The position numbers and the translations under genes were made by a program. A model generated the notes under the pieces. It was not told where the DNA came from, made no database searches, and worked only from the letters and a program-made list of their open reading frames with translations. This document shows positions 1-7,999 of a DNA stretch of 64,000 bases, in pieces. Origin of the DNA: Haloarcula argentinensis DSM 12282. GTDB lineage: Archaea; Halobacteriota; Halobacteria; Halobacteriales; Haloarculaceae. Where the stretch lies: NCBI GenBank assembly GCA_000336895.1, contig AOLX01000022.1, forward strand, positions 1 through 64,000. Direction: 5' to 3'. Within the stretch, counting starts at the first letter, position 1. The number at the start of each line of letters is the position of its first letter.

Positions 1-33
1 GCCAGCCCGCTCAGAGATGTGTATAAGAGACAG
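1..33. other. Sequencing adapter (Tn5/Nextera mosaic end)
   Basis: Bases 15-33 read AGATGTGTATAAGAGACAG, the exact 19-base Tn5 mosaic end used in transposase library kits. The 14 bases before it look like a degraded adapter arm (GCTCAG against the GCTCGG that ends the read-2 arm). This is not genomic sequence. The ATG at 19 that would open the first reading frame lies inside the adapter and is spurious. Confidence 0.95.
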
Positions 34-597
34 ATGTACGACCGCGCCCGCGAACTCGGAATCGACGTAGTGTGTGATGGGACGAACGCCTCCGACGTGG
101 GCGAGGGCCACCGCCCCGGCCTGCGCGCCGTCGAGGAACTGGACGCTTACTCGCCGCTGCTGGAACACAACATCGAGAAATCCGAGGTCCGGGAAATCGC
201 CCGCGAGTACGACCTCTCGGTCGCCGACAAGCCCTCGATGGCGTGTCTTTCCTCGCGGATTCCGACCGGCCTCGAAGTGACCGAAGAACGCCTCTCCCGC
301 GTCGAGAAGGCCGAGCGCCTCCTGCGGACGTGGGGCTTCGAGCAGTTCCGCGTGCGCGACCACGACGGCCTCGCCCGGATTGAGGTCGGCGAGGAAGAAC
401 TCGAAACCGCGCTCGATCCCGACTTCGTCCGTACTGCCCGCGACCACATTGAGGACTGTGGCTTCGATCACGTTACCCTCGACCTCCACGGGTACGAAAC
501 CGGCAGTGTGAGCCCAGAAACGGAGGAGTCAGCCGAAGAAGAGGCAGAGGACGTGGTCAGCAACGTTTTCGACGCCGACTATCCGTCCGTCGATTGA
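34..597 (+). CDS. larE: LarE-type ATP-dependent sacrificial sulfur transferase, 5' truncated
   Basis: LarE proteins are PP-loop ATPases that adenylate a pyridinium dicarboxylate nucleotide and insert sulfur on the way to the nickel-pincer cofactor of lactate racemase. About 187 residues remain. Recognisable signatures are DGTNASDVGEGHRPGLRA near the new N-terminus and DKPSMACLSSRIPTG in the middle, which carries the conserved Cys of the family. The PP-loop (SGGxDS) and roughly the first 90 residues are missing because the contig starts in adapter sequence. This is an assembly edge, not a natural pseudogene. The C-terminal tail is acidic. The other lar genes are not in view, so lactate racemase maturation is only the family assignment; related haloarchaeal paralogues could act in other sulfur transfers. 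Confidence 0.85.
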   Translation: MYDRARELGIDVVCDGTNASDVGEGHRPGLRAVEELDAYSPLLEHNIEKSEVREIAREYDLSVADKPSMACLSSRIPTGLEVTEERLSRVEKAERLLRTWGFEQFRVRDHDGLARIEVGEEELETALDPDFVRTARDHIEDCGFDHVTLDLHGYETGSVSPETEESAEEEAEDVVSNVFDADYPSVD

Positions 598-819
598 CGA
601 CGTACCCCTTCTCAAACCAGTGCGTCACGTCAGCCATCGCTTCTACGTTGGGCGATCAGACACGCAAAGTAGCGCTTTCGTCGTCATGGAAAGTATGAGA
701 TAAAGTACAAGTGTAGCGGGACAGTCGGGACAAATATAGACCACAGTGGACCGCGGTCGGGCTGAGTTCAGTGATATGCGCGGCCAGCCTCGAAACACGG
801 CAGGAATACCACGTTATAT

Positions 820-1092
820 ATGCTCGTTGACCTATTTCTTGATTCGGCGCTTCTCGTACTCGGCATCTTCTCGTTGGTTGCCATTCCGGTAGTTTTCGCG
901 CAATCGATCGAAAACACGGACGCTGAGTCCAGGTTAGAACGTGTCGCACCGTTGCTTCTCAGCCTCTCGTACGTACTCTCGAAGCTCGTTCCGGGTCGGT
1001 TCGTTACGGTATCCCCGGGCGTGGAGAGCGCTGTCGGGACGCTAACACTTGTACTCCTTGTCATCGGTGTCTATTTCATGTTCATCAGATAG
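820..1092 (+). CDS. Small two-helix membrane protein, unknown function
   Basis: A 90-residue frame with two hydrophobic segments, about residues 5-28 and 68-88, separated by a charged stretch. A TATA-like run (TTATATA) lies just before the ATG, too close for a standard promoter. I do not recognise the family. An overlapping minus-strand frame exists, but the hydrophobic pattern favours this strand. It stands alone between larE and the phosphatase gene. Confidence 0.45.
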   Translation: MLVDLFLDSALLVLGIFSLVAIPVVFAQSIENTDAESRLERVAPLLLSLSYVLSKLVPGRFVTVSPGVESAVGTLTLVLLVIGVYFMFIR

Positions 1093-1199
1093 CCAGCACC
1101 ACAGTGCGGCGACCACCCGCAGTCGCTCGTACGTCAGGGATCACCGGCGAGAGTACAGGGCGATTTCTAGGTCGTATCGCATCAAGCAACAGTACGCAC

Positions 1200-1829
1200 T
1201 CAGTCCAGCAGCGTCCGCCAGCCGGTCATCTCCTCGCTGACCAGTGCAGGACCGTCCTCGTCCAGTCGGATTTCGTTGACCGCGCAGTTCGGCTGTGAAC
1301 TCTTCGCCAGCGCCGCGTCCGGGTCGCTGTCGGTGAGTTTCGCCAGCAGGACCTTGATGACGCCGCCGTGGGTGACCACAAGCGTCGTTTCGTCGGCGTC
1401 GGTGGTCGCAATCGCCCGGTCCCACCCGGATTCGACCCGCCCGCGGAAGGCCGGGATGCTTTCGCCGCCCTCCGGGGCCGCATCGAGCGAGATGACGCTC
1501 GCGTCCCGGTCGTGGTCAGGGAACTCCCCGAACAGTTCCTCGGCGTACAGGCCCTGTACGATGCCGAACCCGCGCTCGCGCCAGTCGGTGTCGAACTCGG
1601 GGTTGGGTAACCCACCGTAGCCGTCGTTGGCTGCGGCGGCCGTCTCGCGGGTCCGCCGGAGATCCGAGGCGAAGACGCGGTCGACGCCGTAGCGCTCGTC
1701 GAGCCATGTTCCGAGCGCTGTGGCCTGCTTCTGTCCCTGTTCGGTCAGCCGACTCGGGGCCCATCCCTGGATGCGCCCGTCGCGGTTCCACGTCGTCTCA
1801 CCGTGTCGGGCGACAAGTAGGGTTCCCAT
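1200..1829 (-). CDS. Histidine phosphatase (phosphoglycerate-mutase-like) family protein
   Basis: A 209-residue single-domain member of the histidine phosphatase superfamily, which transfers a phosphoryl group through a catalytic His. The N-terminal ARHGETTWN motif supplies His9, R58 sits in ASDLRRTRET, E85 in WRERGFG, and the second catalytic His154 is in VTHGG. The ATG at 1829 is chosen because it places the RHG motif at residues 8-10; an upstream in-frame start would add 29 residues with no family counterpart. It lies one base downstream of the tatCo stop on the same strand, so the two are probably cotranscribed. The substrate cannot be told from sequence; cofactor-dependent mutase, sugar phosphatase and cobalamin-pathway phosphatase are all possible. 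Confidence 0.85.
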   Translation of the reverse strand: MGTLLVARHGETTWNRDGRIQGWAPSRLTEQGQKQATALGTWLDERYGVDRVFASDLRRTRETAAAANDGYGGLPNPEFDTDWRERGFGIVQGLYAEELFGEFPDHDRDASVISLDAAPEGGESIPAFRGRVESGWDRAIATTDADETTLVVTHGGVIKVLLAKLTDSDPDAALAKSSQPNCAVNEIRLDEDGPALVSEEMTGWRTLLD

Positions 1830-1830
1830 C

Positions 1831-3450
1831 TTATTCACCCCGGTTTCGCCAGCGTGCGACGGCGATAGTCCCCTCGTAGAGGAGGACGAGGCCGCCAGCG
1901 ACGGCGATTGCGGCATTTCTCGGGAGGCTGAACTGGTTCACGAGGCGGAACAGCGTCGGGTCGGGGCTGCCGAGGTAGCCGACGACGATTGCGACGGCCC
2001 ACACCGGCAGGCGGGCGGCCCGGAACCCGCGCCAGAGTTTGACCGAGCCGTAGTAGTTCTTGTTCACGTACGCCAGCGCCTCGAACAAGGCGATCATCCC
2101 GCCGCCGACGAGCATCGGCGTGGCGGTCCCGAGGCCGACGGCCGCCAGCGTCTCAGTGACTGTGGCTGGCAATTGCTCGTAATAGCCTGTCGGGACCGGT
2201 GCGGGGCTGAGGACGTAGCCGGCAATACCGGCGGTCAGCCACGCGACCGGACGGCGCGCGGCGAGGTCGTCCGCCGTCGGGACTGGCGACGTGCTGCCGG
2301 TCCAGCGAAGGAGCAACAGGGTGCCCTCGAATAGGCCGATCATCGTCACGGCGACCATGAGCGGGGCCATCCCGGTCGGGTCCGGGCTGAACAGGAACGC
2401 CACGGCAGCAAAGCCACCCCAGAAGTACAGTCGCCGGTCCTGCAGCCACTGGCGGGTCGTCACGCCCATCATCACTGCGAGCATCACGAACAGCGGGATC
2501 TGGAAGATGAGCGCGAACAGCCCGAGCATCAGAATGATGAGGTTGAACGTCTCGCTCAGGCCGAACGCGAGGTCGGCTGCGCGGTCGGAGTAGGTAATGA
2601 AGTAATCGAACATCGCCCGCAGCACGGCGAAGTACGCGAAGCTGACGCCGACAGCTGCGAGCACGAGGCTCGTCGGAACCGCGGCCAGGTAGTAGCGTCG
2701 CTCGCGGGGGTACAGCCCCGGTCGCATGAACAGGTACGTCTCGTAGACGAACACCGGCAAGGCGGCGATAAAGCCGACCAGCGAGGACACTTTCAGCCGT
2801 GCCAGAATGAGCGCGAGCGGGTTGTACACGTTCGGACAGTCAGCGCCATCGACGACGCTGCCGTCGGCGTTCGTCGCGACCCGGCCGCAGGCCTCGGCCG
2901 GCCCGTCGAGGAACGAGTACCACAAGAAGTTGATGAGCTCGTCGGAGTACGGCAAGGCGATGACGGCAACCACGGCCATTACGCCGACGACGACGAACAG
3001 CCGCATCGCCATCTCCTCGACGTGGTCGGCCAGGGGCATCTCCTCGTCGTCGGGTGCGCCCTCGTCGACGATGTCGTCATCCGGGTCGTAGGTGGGTGCG
3101 TTCCCGCCGCCGGTCGTCGGTGCAGCACCACCGGCACCGGCCGGTGACGGCGTCGACTTGCCCCAGTCGGTCGGAACGTCCGCCGGCACAGCGGCGGCAA
3201 CGTCTGACGCGTCGCGGTCGAACAGCCCGTCGCTGGCTTCGCCTTCAGTCGGCGCGGCGTGTGAGCCGATAGTACTCTCGTTGCCGCCGGCCGGTGCGGG
3301 TCCGGGACCCGTCACGTCGTCCGCCTCCCGATTGGCATCGGCTTCGGCCACGGGGTCGGTCGGGAGTGACGAATCGTCGGATTCGGTATCGGACGGTAGT
3401 GGCGGCTCATCGGGCCCGCGCCGCTCGTCGTCTGCGTCACCGTCCTCCAT
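1831..3450 (-). CDS. tatCo: Sec-independent (Tat) protein translocase subunit TatCo
   Basis: TatC recognises twin-arginine signal peptides and exports folded proteins; haloarchaea send most of their secretome this way. The 539-residue protein opens with about 130 hydrophilic, acidic and Pro/Gly-rich residues, then a TatC domain starting near DHVEEMAMRLF. The family motif is visible as ETYLFMRPGLYPRERR, holding the conserved Glu, Pro and Glu of the signal-peptide site. Further helices follow the six-helix core, giving a longer C-terminus than in bacteria. It is divergent from tatCt across about 100 bp. In Haloferax volcanii single-domain TatCo and double-domain TatCt are both known, and the arrangement here matches that; the name is by analogy. 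Confidence 0.9.
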   Translation of the reverse strand: MEDGDADDERRGPDEPPLPSDTESDDSSLPTDPVAEADANREADDVTGPGPAPAGGNESTIGSHAAPTEGEASDGLFDRDASDVAAAVPADVPTDWGKSTPSPAGAGGAAPTTGGGNAPTYDPDDDIVDEGAPDDEEMPLADHVEEMAMRLFVVVGVMAVVAVIALPYSDELINFLWYSFLDGPAEACGRVATNADGSVVDGADCPNVYNPLALILARLKVSSLVGFIAALPVFVYETYLFMRPGLYPRERRYYLAAVPTSLVLAAVGVSFAYFAVLRAMFDYFITYSDRAADLAFGLSETFNLIILMLGLFALIFQIPLFVMLAVMMGVTTRQWLQDRRLYFWGGFAAVAFLFSPDPTGMAPLMVAVTMIGLFEGTLLLLRWTGSTSPVPTADDLAARRPVAWLTAGIAGYVLSPAPVPTGYYEQLPATVTETLAAVGLGTATPMLVGGGMIALFEALAYVNKNYYGSVKLWRGFRAARLPVWAVAIVVGYLGSPDPTLFRLVNQFSLPRNAAIAVAGGLVLLYEGTIAVARWRNRGE

Positions 3451-3554
3451 CTGTCCCGGGCTTAGACGGTGGGTGTTGTAAACTTTCTTTTCGAGCAGTG
3501 GCTGTCACCGGGATGAATAAATTGATAACGCCCACTGGGCTAGGCACAGAGAAG

Positions 3555-5753
3555 ATGGCGAGTGCTATCGACGAGGACACCGTCCAGACGGTCCAGAGTG
3601 GACGCGCCACGCTCGGCGCGATGCTCCGCTCAGCGCAGGTGCACCTCCAGAAGGTGTTCATCGTCTTCGTCATCGGGATGATCGGCACGATTATGGGACT
3701 GCAGTACGGCGTCTGGGACACGCTGCGTGCCGATCTCCTGTACTCGCAGATGGACCTCACCACACAGGAGGCCACGAGCATCGTCGCGGTCACGCCGTTC
3801 GACGTCATCCTCCTGCAGGTGAAAATCGGGGCCGTCATCGGGATTCTCATGTCGCTGCCGCTGCTGATCTACTTCGGCCGCGACGGACTCCGACAGCGCG
3901 GCTGGTGGCCGGCCGAGCACATCCCGACCTGGAAGGGCGCGCTGTTCGTCAGCATAAGCCTGGGCCTGTTTTTCGGCGGTGTCGCCTACGCCTACGAACT
4001 GTTCTTCCCGCTGATGTTCAACTTCCTCGCCGGGGACGCATTCAAGGCCGGCTTCACGCCGCAGTACTCCATCGTCAAGTGGTTCCAGTTCGTCTTCCTG
4101 CTGGCCGTCTCCTTCGGACTCGCCGCCCAGTTGCCGCTCGTGATGACGGTGCTTTCCTACACCGAAATCGTCCCCTACGAGACGTTCCGGGACAAGTGGC
4201 GCTACGCGGTGATGGGGATTTTCGCCTTCGGTGCGCTGTTCTCGCCGCCGGACCCCTTTACGCAGATCATGTGGGCCGCGCCGCTGTGTGGCCTCTACGG
4301 GATCAGTCTCGCGCTGGCGAAGCTTGCGATGCTGATCAGGCGCTCTGGTGACCTCGTCAGTACCAGTACCGTCGCCCGTGGGCACTGGAACACGATTCTC
4401 GGCGGTGCAGTGCTGAGCGGCGGTGTGGTGTACTACGTCCTGGCGACGCCGGCATTTCAGTACATCCAGCAGTTCGCCGAAGTATTCCCGTCCGACCGGC
4501 TCACTGGCGACATTCAGCCGCCGGCACTGTTCGGGCTCCCCGTCGAAAGTACGGCACTGCTCATTGCTGCCGTCTTCGGCGTCATCGGTGCTGTTGCTGT
4601 TCTGTACTACCACGTTCTGACCGCACTGTCCGAGAAGGCCGGCCCCGGTCAGGTCGGCGACCCGACGGCAATCGATATCGGCGAACTCAACGCTTCAGCC
4701 GTCGAGGTCGCGCCCCCCGAAGTGTTCGAGGAGATGACCGAGGACGAGGCGCTTGCCCACGCCGACCGCGCTCTTGCGGACGACAACAAGAAGAAAGCAC
4801 AGGCCGTCCTCGACCGCTGGGACATGGCCCACGAGGACGACCCGGAGGGCGAGGGTGACGCCGCAGAAGGAGTGGACGGGACCGCCGAAGCGGACGAGGA
4901 AGACGCAGGCGTGTTCACCTCGACGACCGCCGGCATGGTCGACGCCTTCACCGAGGACGAGACCACTGAAGACGAGATCGGCGGCTACTACTACGACATC
5001 CAGTTCATCCTCAGTGCGCTGGCGTCCCGGGCGTTCGTGATTCTGGGCATCTTCGGCGCGGTGCTCGCCGCCGCGTTCCTGTTCCTCTATCAGGGCGGTA
5101 TCGGGTCGATACAGCGGACGTTCGTCAGCCGGCTTCCGCCGGAGATGGCCGCCGACGTGAGCATCGTCACGCTCCACCCTGTGGAGCACCTCGTGTTCAT
5201 CGTCAAGTTCTCGACGATACTCGGAGCCGTCTCCATCATCCCCGTGGTGCTGTACTTCGCATGGCCGGCGATGCGCGAGCGCGGCCTCGTCATCGGGAAC
5301 CGCAACATCCTCGGCGTCTGGGGCGGGACGCTGTTCGCCGCACTCATCGGCGGAAGCCTGCTCGGATTCCTCTACGTGGCCCCGATGACCATCTCCTGGA
5401 TCGCCTACGACCAGCTGAACTCGAACATGGTCATCGCCTACCGAGTAAGCAAGTTCGGCTGGCTCGTGTTCTTCCTCACCATCGGGATCGGCCTGCTGGC
5501 GGAGATTCCGGTGACGATGTTCCTGTTCCACAAGGGCGGAATCATCCCGTTCCGCCTGATGTACGAGCGCTGGCGGGAGGTCGTCATCGCCATCGTGGCG
5601 CTATCGGCGATTCTCTCACCAAGCGGTATCTTCACCATGTTTATCGTCGGCATTCCGACGGCGTTTTCGTACATGCTCGGTCTCGGCATCCTCTGGGTGT
5701 ACACGCTCGGCGGCCGGCGGACGACGAACCGGCGCAGCGAACCGGCCGACTGA
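3555..5753 (+). CDS. tatCt: Tat translocase subunit TatCt, two fused TatC domains
   Basis: A 732-residue polytopic protein with two TatC-like halves. The first runs from about residue 20 (HLQKVFIVFVIGMIGT) past the FSPPDPFTQ segment. A hydrophilic acidic linker follows at about 380-460, and the second half starts near YYYDIQFILSALASRAF and ends with ILSPSGIFTMF. Natural TatC fusions of this kind are known from haloarchaea, where TatCt is essential in Haloferax. The ATG at 3555 (MASAIDED) is chosen as the last good start before the conserved region; an in-frame ATG at 3513 would add 14 residues. The linker resembles a tetratricopeptide-like helical stretch (EALAHADRALADDNKKKA). It is divergent from tatCo. 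Confidence 0.92.
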   Translation: MASAIDEDTVQTVQSGRATLGAMLRSAQVHLQKVFIVFVIGMIGTIMGLQYGVWDTLRADLLYSQMDLTTQEATSIVAVTPFDVILLQVKIGAVIGILMSLPLLIYFGRDGLRQRGWWPAEHIPTWKGALFVSISLGLFFGGVAYAYELFFPLMFNFLAGDAFKAGFTPQYSIVKWFQFVFLLAVSFGLAAQLPLVMTVLSYTEIVPYETFRDKWRYAVMGIFAFGALFSPPDPFTQIMWAAPLCGLYGISLALAKLAMLIRRSGDLVSTSTVARGHWNTILGGAVLSGGVVYYVLATPAFQYIQQFAEVFPSDRLTGDIQPPALFGLPVESTALLIAAVFGVIGAVAVLYYHVLTALSEKAGPGQVGDPTAIDIGELNASAVEVAPPEVFEEMTEDEALAHADRALADDNKKKAQAVLDRWDMAHEDDPEGEGDAAEGVDGTAEADEEDAGVFTSTTAGMVDAFTEDETTEDEIGGYYYDIQFILSALASRAFVILGIFGAVLAAAFLFLYQGGIGSIQRTFVSRLPPEMAADVSIVTLHPVEHLVFIVKFSTILGAVSIIPVVLYFAWPAMRERGLVIGNRNILGVWGGTLFAALIGGSLLGFLYVAPMTISWIAYDQLNSNMVIAYRVSKFGWLVFFLTIGIGLLAEIPVTMFLFHKGGIIPFRLMYERWREVVIAIVALSAILSPSGIFTMFIVGIPTAFSYMLGLGILWVYTLGGRRTTNRRSEPAD

Positions 5754-5783
5754 TAGCTGTTCGCGGAGACAAGTCGGGGAGTG

Positions 5784-5880
5784 TTATTCGACGATGATCG
5801 CGCCACCGTCCCGGTCGCGGAACGCGCAGTGATACTCATAACAACCAGAAACCCCGATAGCAGTCCCGCAAGATGCTCCT
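5784..5880 (-). pseudogene. Possible decayed C-terminus of a halocyanin-like blue copper protein
   Basis: Read on the minus strand, the last codons before the TAA at 5784-5786 give VSGCYEYHCAFRDRDGG followed by AIIVE. This resembles the C-terminal copper loop of halocyanins (YxYxC, then Pro-His, Gly-Met and a GxIxVE strand). The copper-ligand His and Met expected after the Cys are absent and no coherent upstream domain is visible, so it would be a fossil. It could also be chance similarity in 270 bp of otherwise unremarkable sequence between tatCt and the RHH gene. Confidence 0.25.
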
Positions 5881-6023
5881 CTACTGGCCGAAATCTGGGA
5901 TTTTCCTCCATCCGGCCTGTCGTGAGTGCAGTACTCTCGTGATGCCCGGAGACCGCCTGCGAGCCGATACGTCCGGTCGGCAAACCGCAGTGGCTAAGCA
6001 TATGCTCGATATATTCCCCAGAT

Positions 6024-6200
6024 ATGCCCAAGATAAGCGTCGAAGTCCCGGCCGAACTGCTGAACGACATCGACAAGCACGTCGGCGAGGACGGGAAGTT
6101 CGTCAACCGAAGCGAGGCCATCCGCGCCTCAGTACGAAAGACGCTTGACATGCTCGACGACATCGATGAACGGCAGGGACGACTCGACGATGAGCAGTGA
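6024..6200 (+). CDS. Ribbon-helix-helix (CopG-type) DNA-binding protein
   Basis: A 58-residue protein starting MPKISVEVPAELLNDIDKHV, the typical beta strand and first helix of an RHH repressor, followed by FVNRSEAIRASVRKTLDML for the second helix. Such proteins bind operators as dimers. An A/T-rich GATATATT run lies just upstream. The last 11 bases overlap the start of the YhhQ-type transporter gene in another frame, so the two are translationally coupled. The likely role is regulation of the transporter or of itself; that is inference from position. Confidence 0.8.
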   Translation: MPKISVEVPAELLNDIDKHVGEDGKFVNRSEAIRASVRKTLDMLDDIDERQGRLDDEQ

Positions 6201-6888
6201 GCGGTCGGAGTCGGTGCGCGTCGGCCTCGTCGCGCTGTTCGTGACGGCGCTGGTCACCTCGCAAGTGACCGCTTCGAAGCTGCTCGCGTTCTCGCTGCCG
6301 TTTTCCCTTCCGCTTGCTGGGTCGATGCTCGTCCTGCCCGGGGCCGCGCTGGCCTACGCGCTGACGTTCTTCGCCTCCGACTGCTACGCAGAGCTGTACG
6401 GCCGTCGGGCCGCAACGGTCGTCGTCAACGTTGGCTTCGTCATGAACTTCATTCTGCTGGCGCTGATCTGGAGCACGATTCTCGCCCCCGGACTTCCGCA
6501 GGCAGATCAGCCGGTTGACCTTGCGGCTTTCCAGAACGTGCTCGGGGCCAGCACGGCCATCGTCGTCGCCAGCCTGTCGGCCTACGTCGTGAGCCAGAAC
6601 TGGGACGTGTTCATCTTCCACTGGCTCAGGGACCGAACGGACGGTGAGAAGCTCTGGCTCCGAAATATCGGCTCGACAGCCACCAGCCAGCTCATCGATA
6701 CGATCATTTTCGTCGGCGTCGGCTTCGTCCTGTTTCAGGGCGTCCCGCCGGCCGAGGCGCTGGTGCTCATCGTGGGACAGTACCTGCTGAAACTCGCTAT
6801 CGCCGTCGTGGATACGCCCTTTGTTTACGCCGTCGTCGGCTTCGCCCGGCGAAACGACGTCGTTACGTCCCCGGCGAGCGCCGACTGA
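6190..6888 (+). CDS. YhhQ/VUT family transporter, probable 7-deazaguanine precursor importer
   Basis: A 232-residue integral membrane protein with about six hydrophobic segments. The family hallmarks are ASDCYAELYGRRAA in the first third and the conserved NIGSTATSQLIDTIIF segment. Bacterial YhhQ imports queuine-pathway precursors (preQ0/preQ1). Archaeal members are presumed to feed archaeosine synthesis in tRNA, but the substrate is not shown here. The ATG at 6190 is chosen from the overlap with the upstream RHH gene and the polar MSSERSESVRV start before the first helix. Control by the RHH protein is plausible. Confidence 0.82.
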   Translation: MSSERSESVRVGLVALFVTALVTSQVTASKLLAFSLPFSLPLAGSMLVLPGAALAYALTFFASDCYAELYGRRAATVVVNVGFVMNFILLALIWSTILAPGLPQADQPVDLAAFQNVLGASTAIVVASLSAYVVSQNWDVFIFHWLRDRTDGEKLWLRNIGSTATSQLIDTIIFVGVGFVLFQGVPPAEALVLIVGQYLLKLAIAVVDTPFVYAVVGFARRNDVVTSPASAD

Positions 6889-6906
6889 AAAACGACTGCG
6901 AGCGGC

Positions 6907-7698
6907 TTATTCGACCGGTTCGGCGAACGCGTACCGCGGTTTCACGTCGTCGATTCGGACCTCGACGGTCTGGCCATCTTCGACGCCGCTGACGAACACG
7001 GTGAAGTTCTCGACCTTTGCGATGCCGTCCCCCTCCTCGCCGATGTCCTCGATAGTGACTTCGACGATGTCACCCTCGCGGACCGGCCCAGTCAGGCGGT
7101 GTTTCGCCACCAAATATAGCTCCGAGGAGGAGTCACGGGAGGCGTCGGGACGGACCTCGCGGACGTACTCGAACTCCGGTTCGATGTCGGCGATGAGGTC
7201 GTCGAGGTCCTGCCCGTCGAACACCTTCGCACAGAAGTCCCCGCCGGCATCGAGCAGGTCCGTGGCCACTTCGAAGGCTTGCCGGACCAGATGAACCGAC
7301 CGGGCGTGATCGAGATCGTACTGGCCAGTCATGTTCGGGGCCATGTCGGAGATCACAACGTCGACCGGACCCCCACTGCCGTCGCTCTCACCGACGATTT
7401 CGCGGATCTCGTCTTTCGTGCCGTCCTCAGTCATGTCGCCACGGACGTACTCAACGGTCGGCTCGGGATCTTCTAGGTCATCGATTGTCTGGCGGTCGAC
7501 ACCGACGAGCGTGCCGCGTTCGCCGATGCGCTCGGCCGTGACCTGCATCCAGCCGCCGGGTGCCGCGCCGAGGTCGACGACGGTCCGTCCCTCGCCGAGG
7601 AGGCCGGCCGTGTCGTCCAGCTGCTGGAGCTTGTAGGCCGACCGCGCGCGATACCCCTCCTGCTTCGCTCTGTTGTAGTAGTCGTCTTTGCCCGACAT
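6907..7698 (-). CDS. rlmE: 23S rRNA (uridine-2'-O-)methyltransferase RlmE/FtsJ with TRAM domain
   Basis: A 263-residue SAM-dependent 2'-O-methyltransferase of the large-subunit rRNA. The N-terminal FtsJ domain has KQEGYRARSAYKL, the SAM motif VVDLGAAPGGWMQ, the catalytic Asp in SDMAPNMTG and a Lys in FCAKVF, giving the K-D-K-E tetrad. After about residue 205 comes a TRAM RNA-binding domain (VREGDIVEVTIEDIGEEGDG). The FtsJ-TRAM fusion is normal for haloarchaea. It is convergent with the transporter gene, with 18 bp between stops. Confidence 0.93.
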   Translation of the reverse strand: MSGKDDYYNRAKQEGYRARSAYKLQQLDDTAGLLGEGRTVVDLGAAPGGWMQVTAERIGERGTLVGVDRQTIDDLEDPEPTVEYVRGDMTEDGTKDEIREIVGESDGSGGPVDVVISDMAPNMTGQYDLDHARSVHLVRQAFEVATDLLDAGGDFCAKVFDGQDLDDLIADIEPEFEYVREVRPDASRDSSSELYLVAKHRLTGPVREGDIVEVTIEDIGEEGDGIAKVENFTVFVSGVEDGQTVEVRIDDVKPRYAFAEPVE

Positions 7699-7999
7699 AG
7701 TTACCTCACACCGCGTCTGTCTCGAACGCCCAAGGGCGGCGAAATCGCAGTCATAATGAGAGGAAGGCGGTCAGCGCTGAAATGGATGCCGACTCGGAGT
7801 TTCCGGTCGAGCTGCTGCACGACAGTCACCGGTCGGTTGTTCCGATGGATATCGACAGTTTCCGGGACTACATTACCACCGGCCCGAACATGATCAGTGT
7901 CGTTCTTACCGCACAAGAACGCGTCTCAGCGGCTGAGATTCGCCGGCCCCATATATACAGGTCACGCGCTGAGTCCCATCTGTAGGAAGTGACCTCCCA
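7699..7999. promoter_or_regulatory. Intergenic region between rlmE and nirK with a likely nirK TATA box
   Basis: This 301-bp divergent spacer holds the promoters of rlmE (minus) and nirK (plus). An ATATATAC box at 7951-7958 lies about 43 bases before the nirK ATG, placing the start of transcription around 7978-7985. A short purine run (GGAAG) and the sequence GACCTCCC follow. A 67-codon frame crosses the region, but it runs over the TATA box and has no recognisable domain. Confidence 0.55.

Noticed and set aside
5438..6163. 241-codon minus-strand frame over tatCt and the RHH gene
   Set aside because: It is antisense to two supported genes and its product is Ser/Arg-rich, not halophilic.
7782..7985. 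67-codon plus-strand frame upstream of nirK
   Set aside because: It covers the nirK TATA box and has no domain; it is likely chance in GC-rich DNA.
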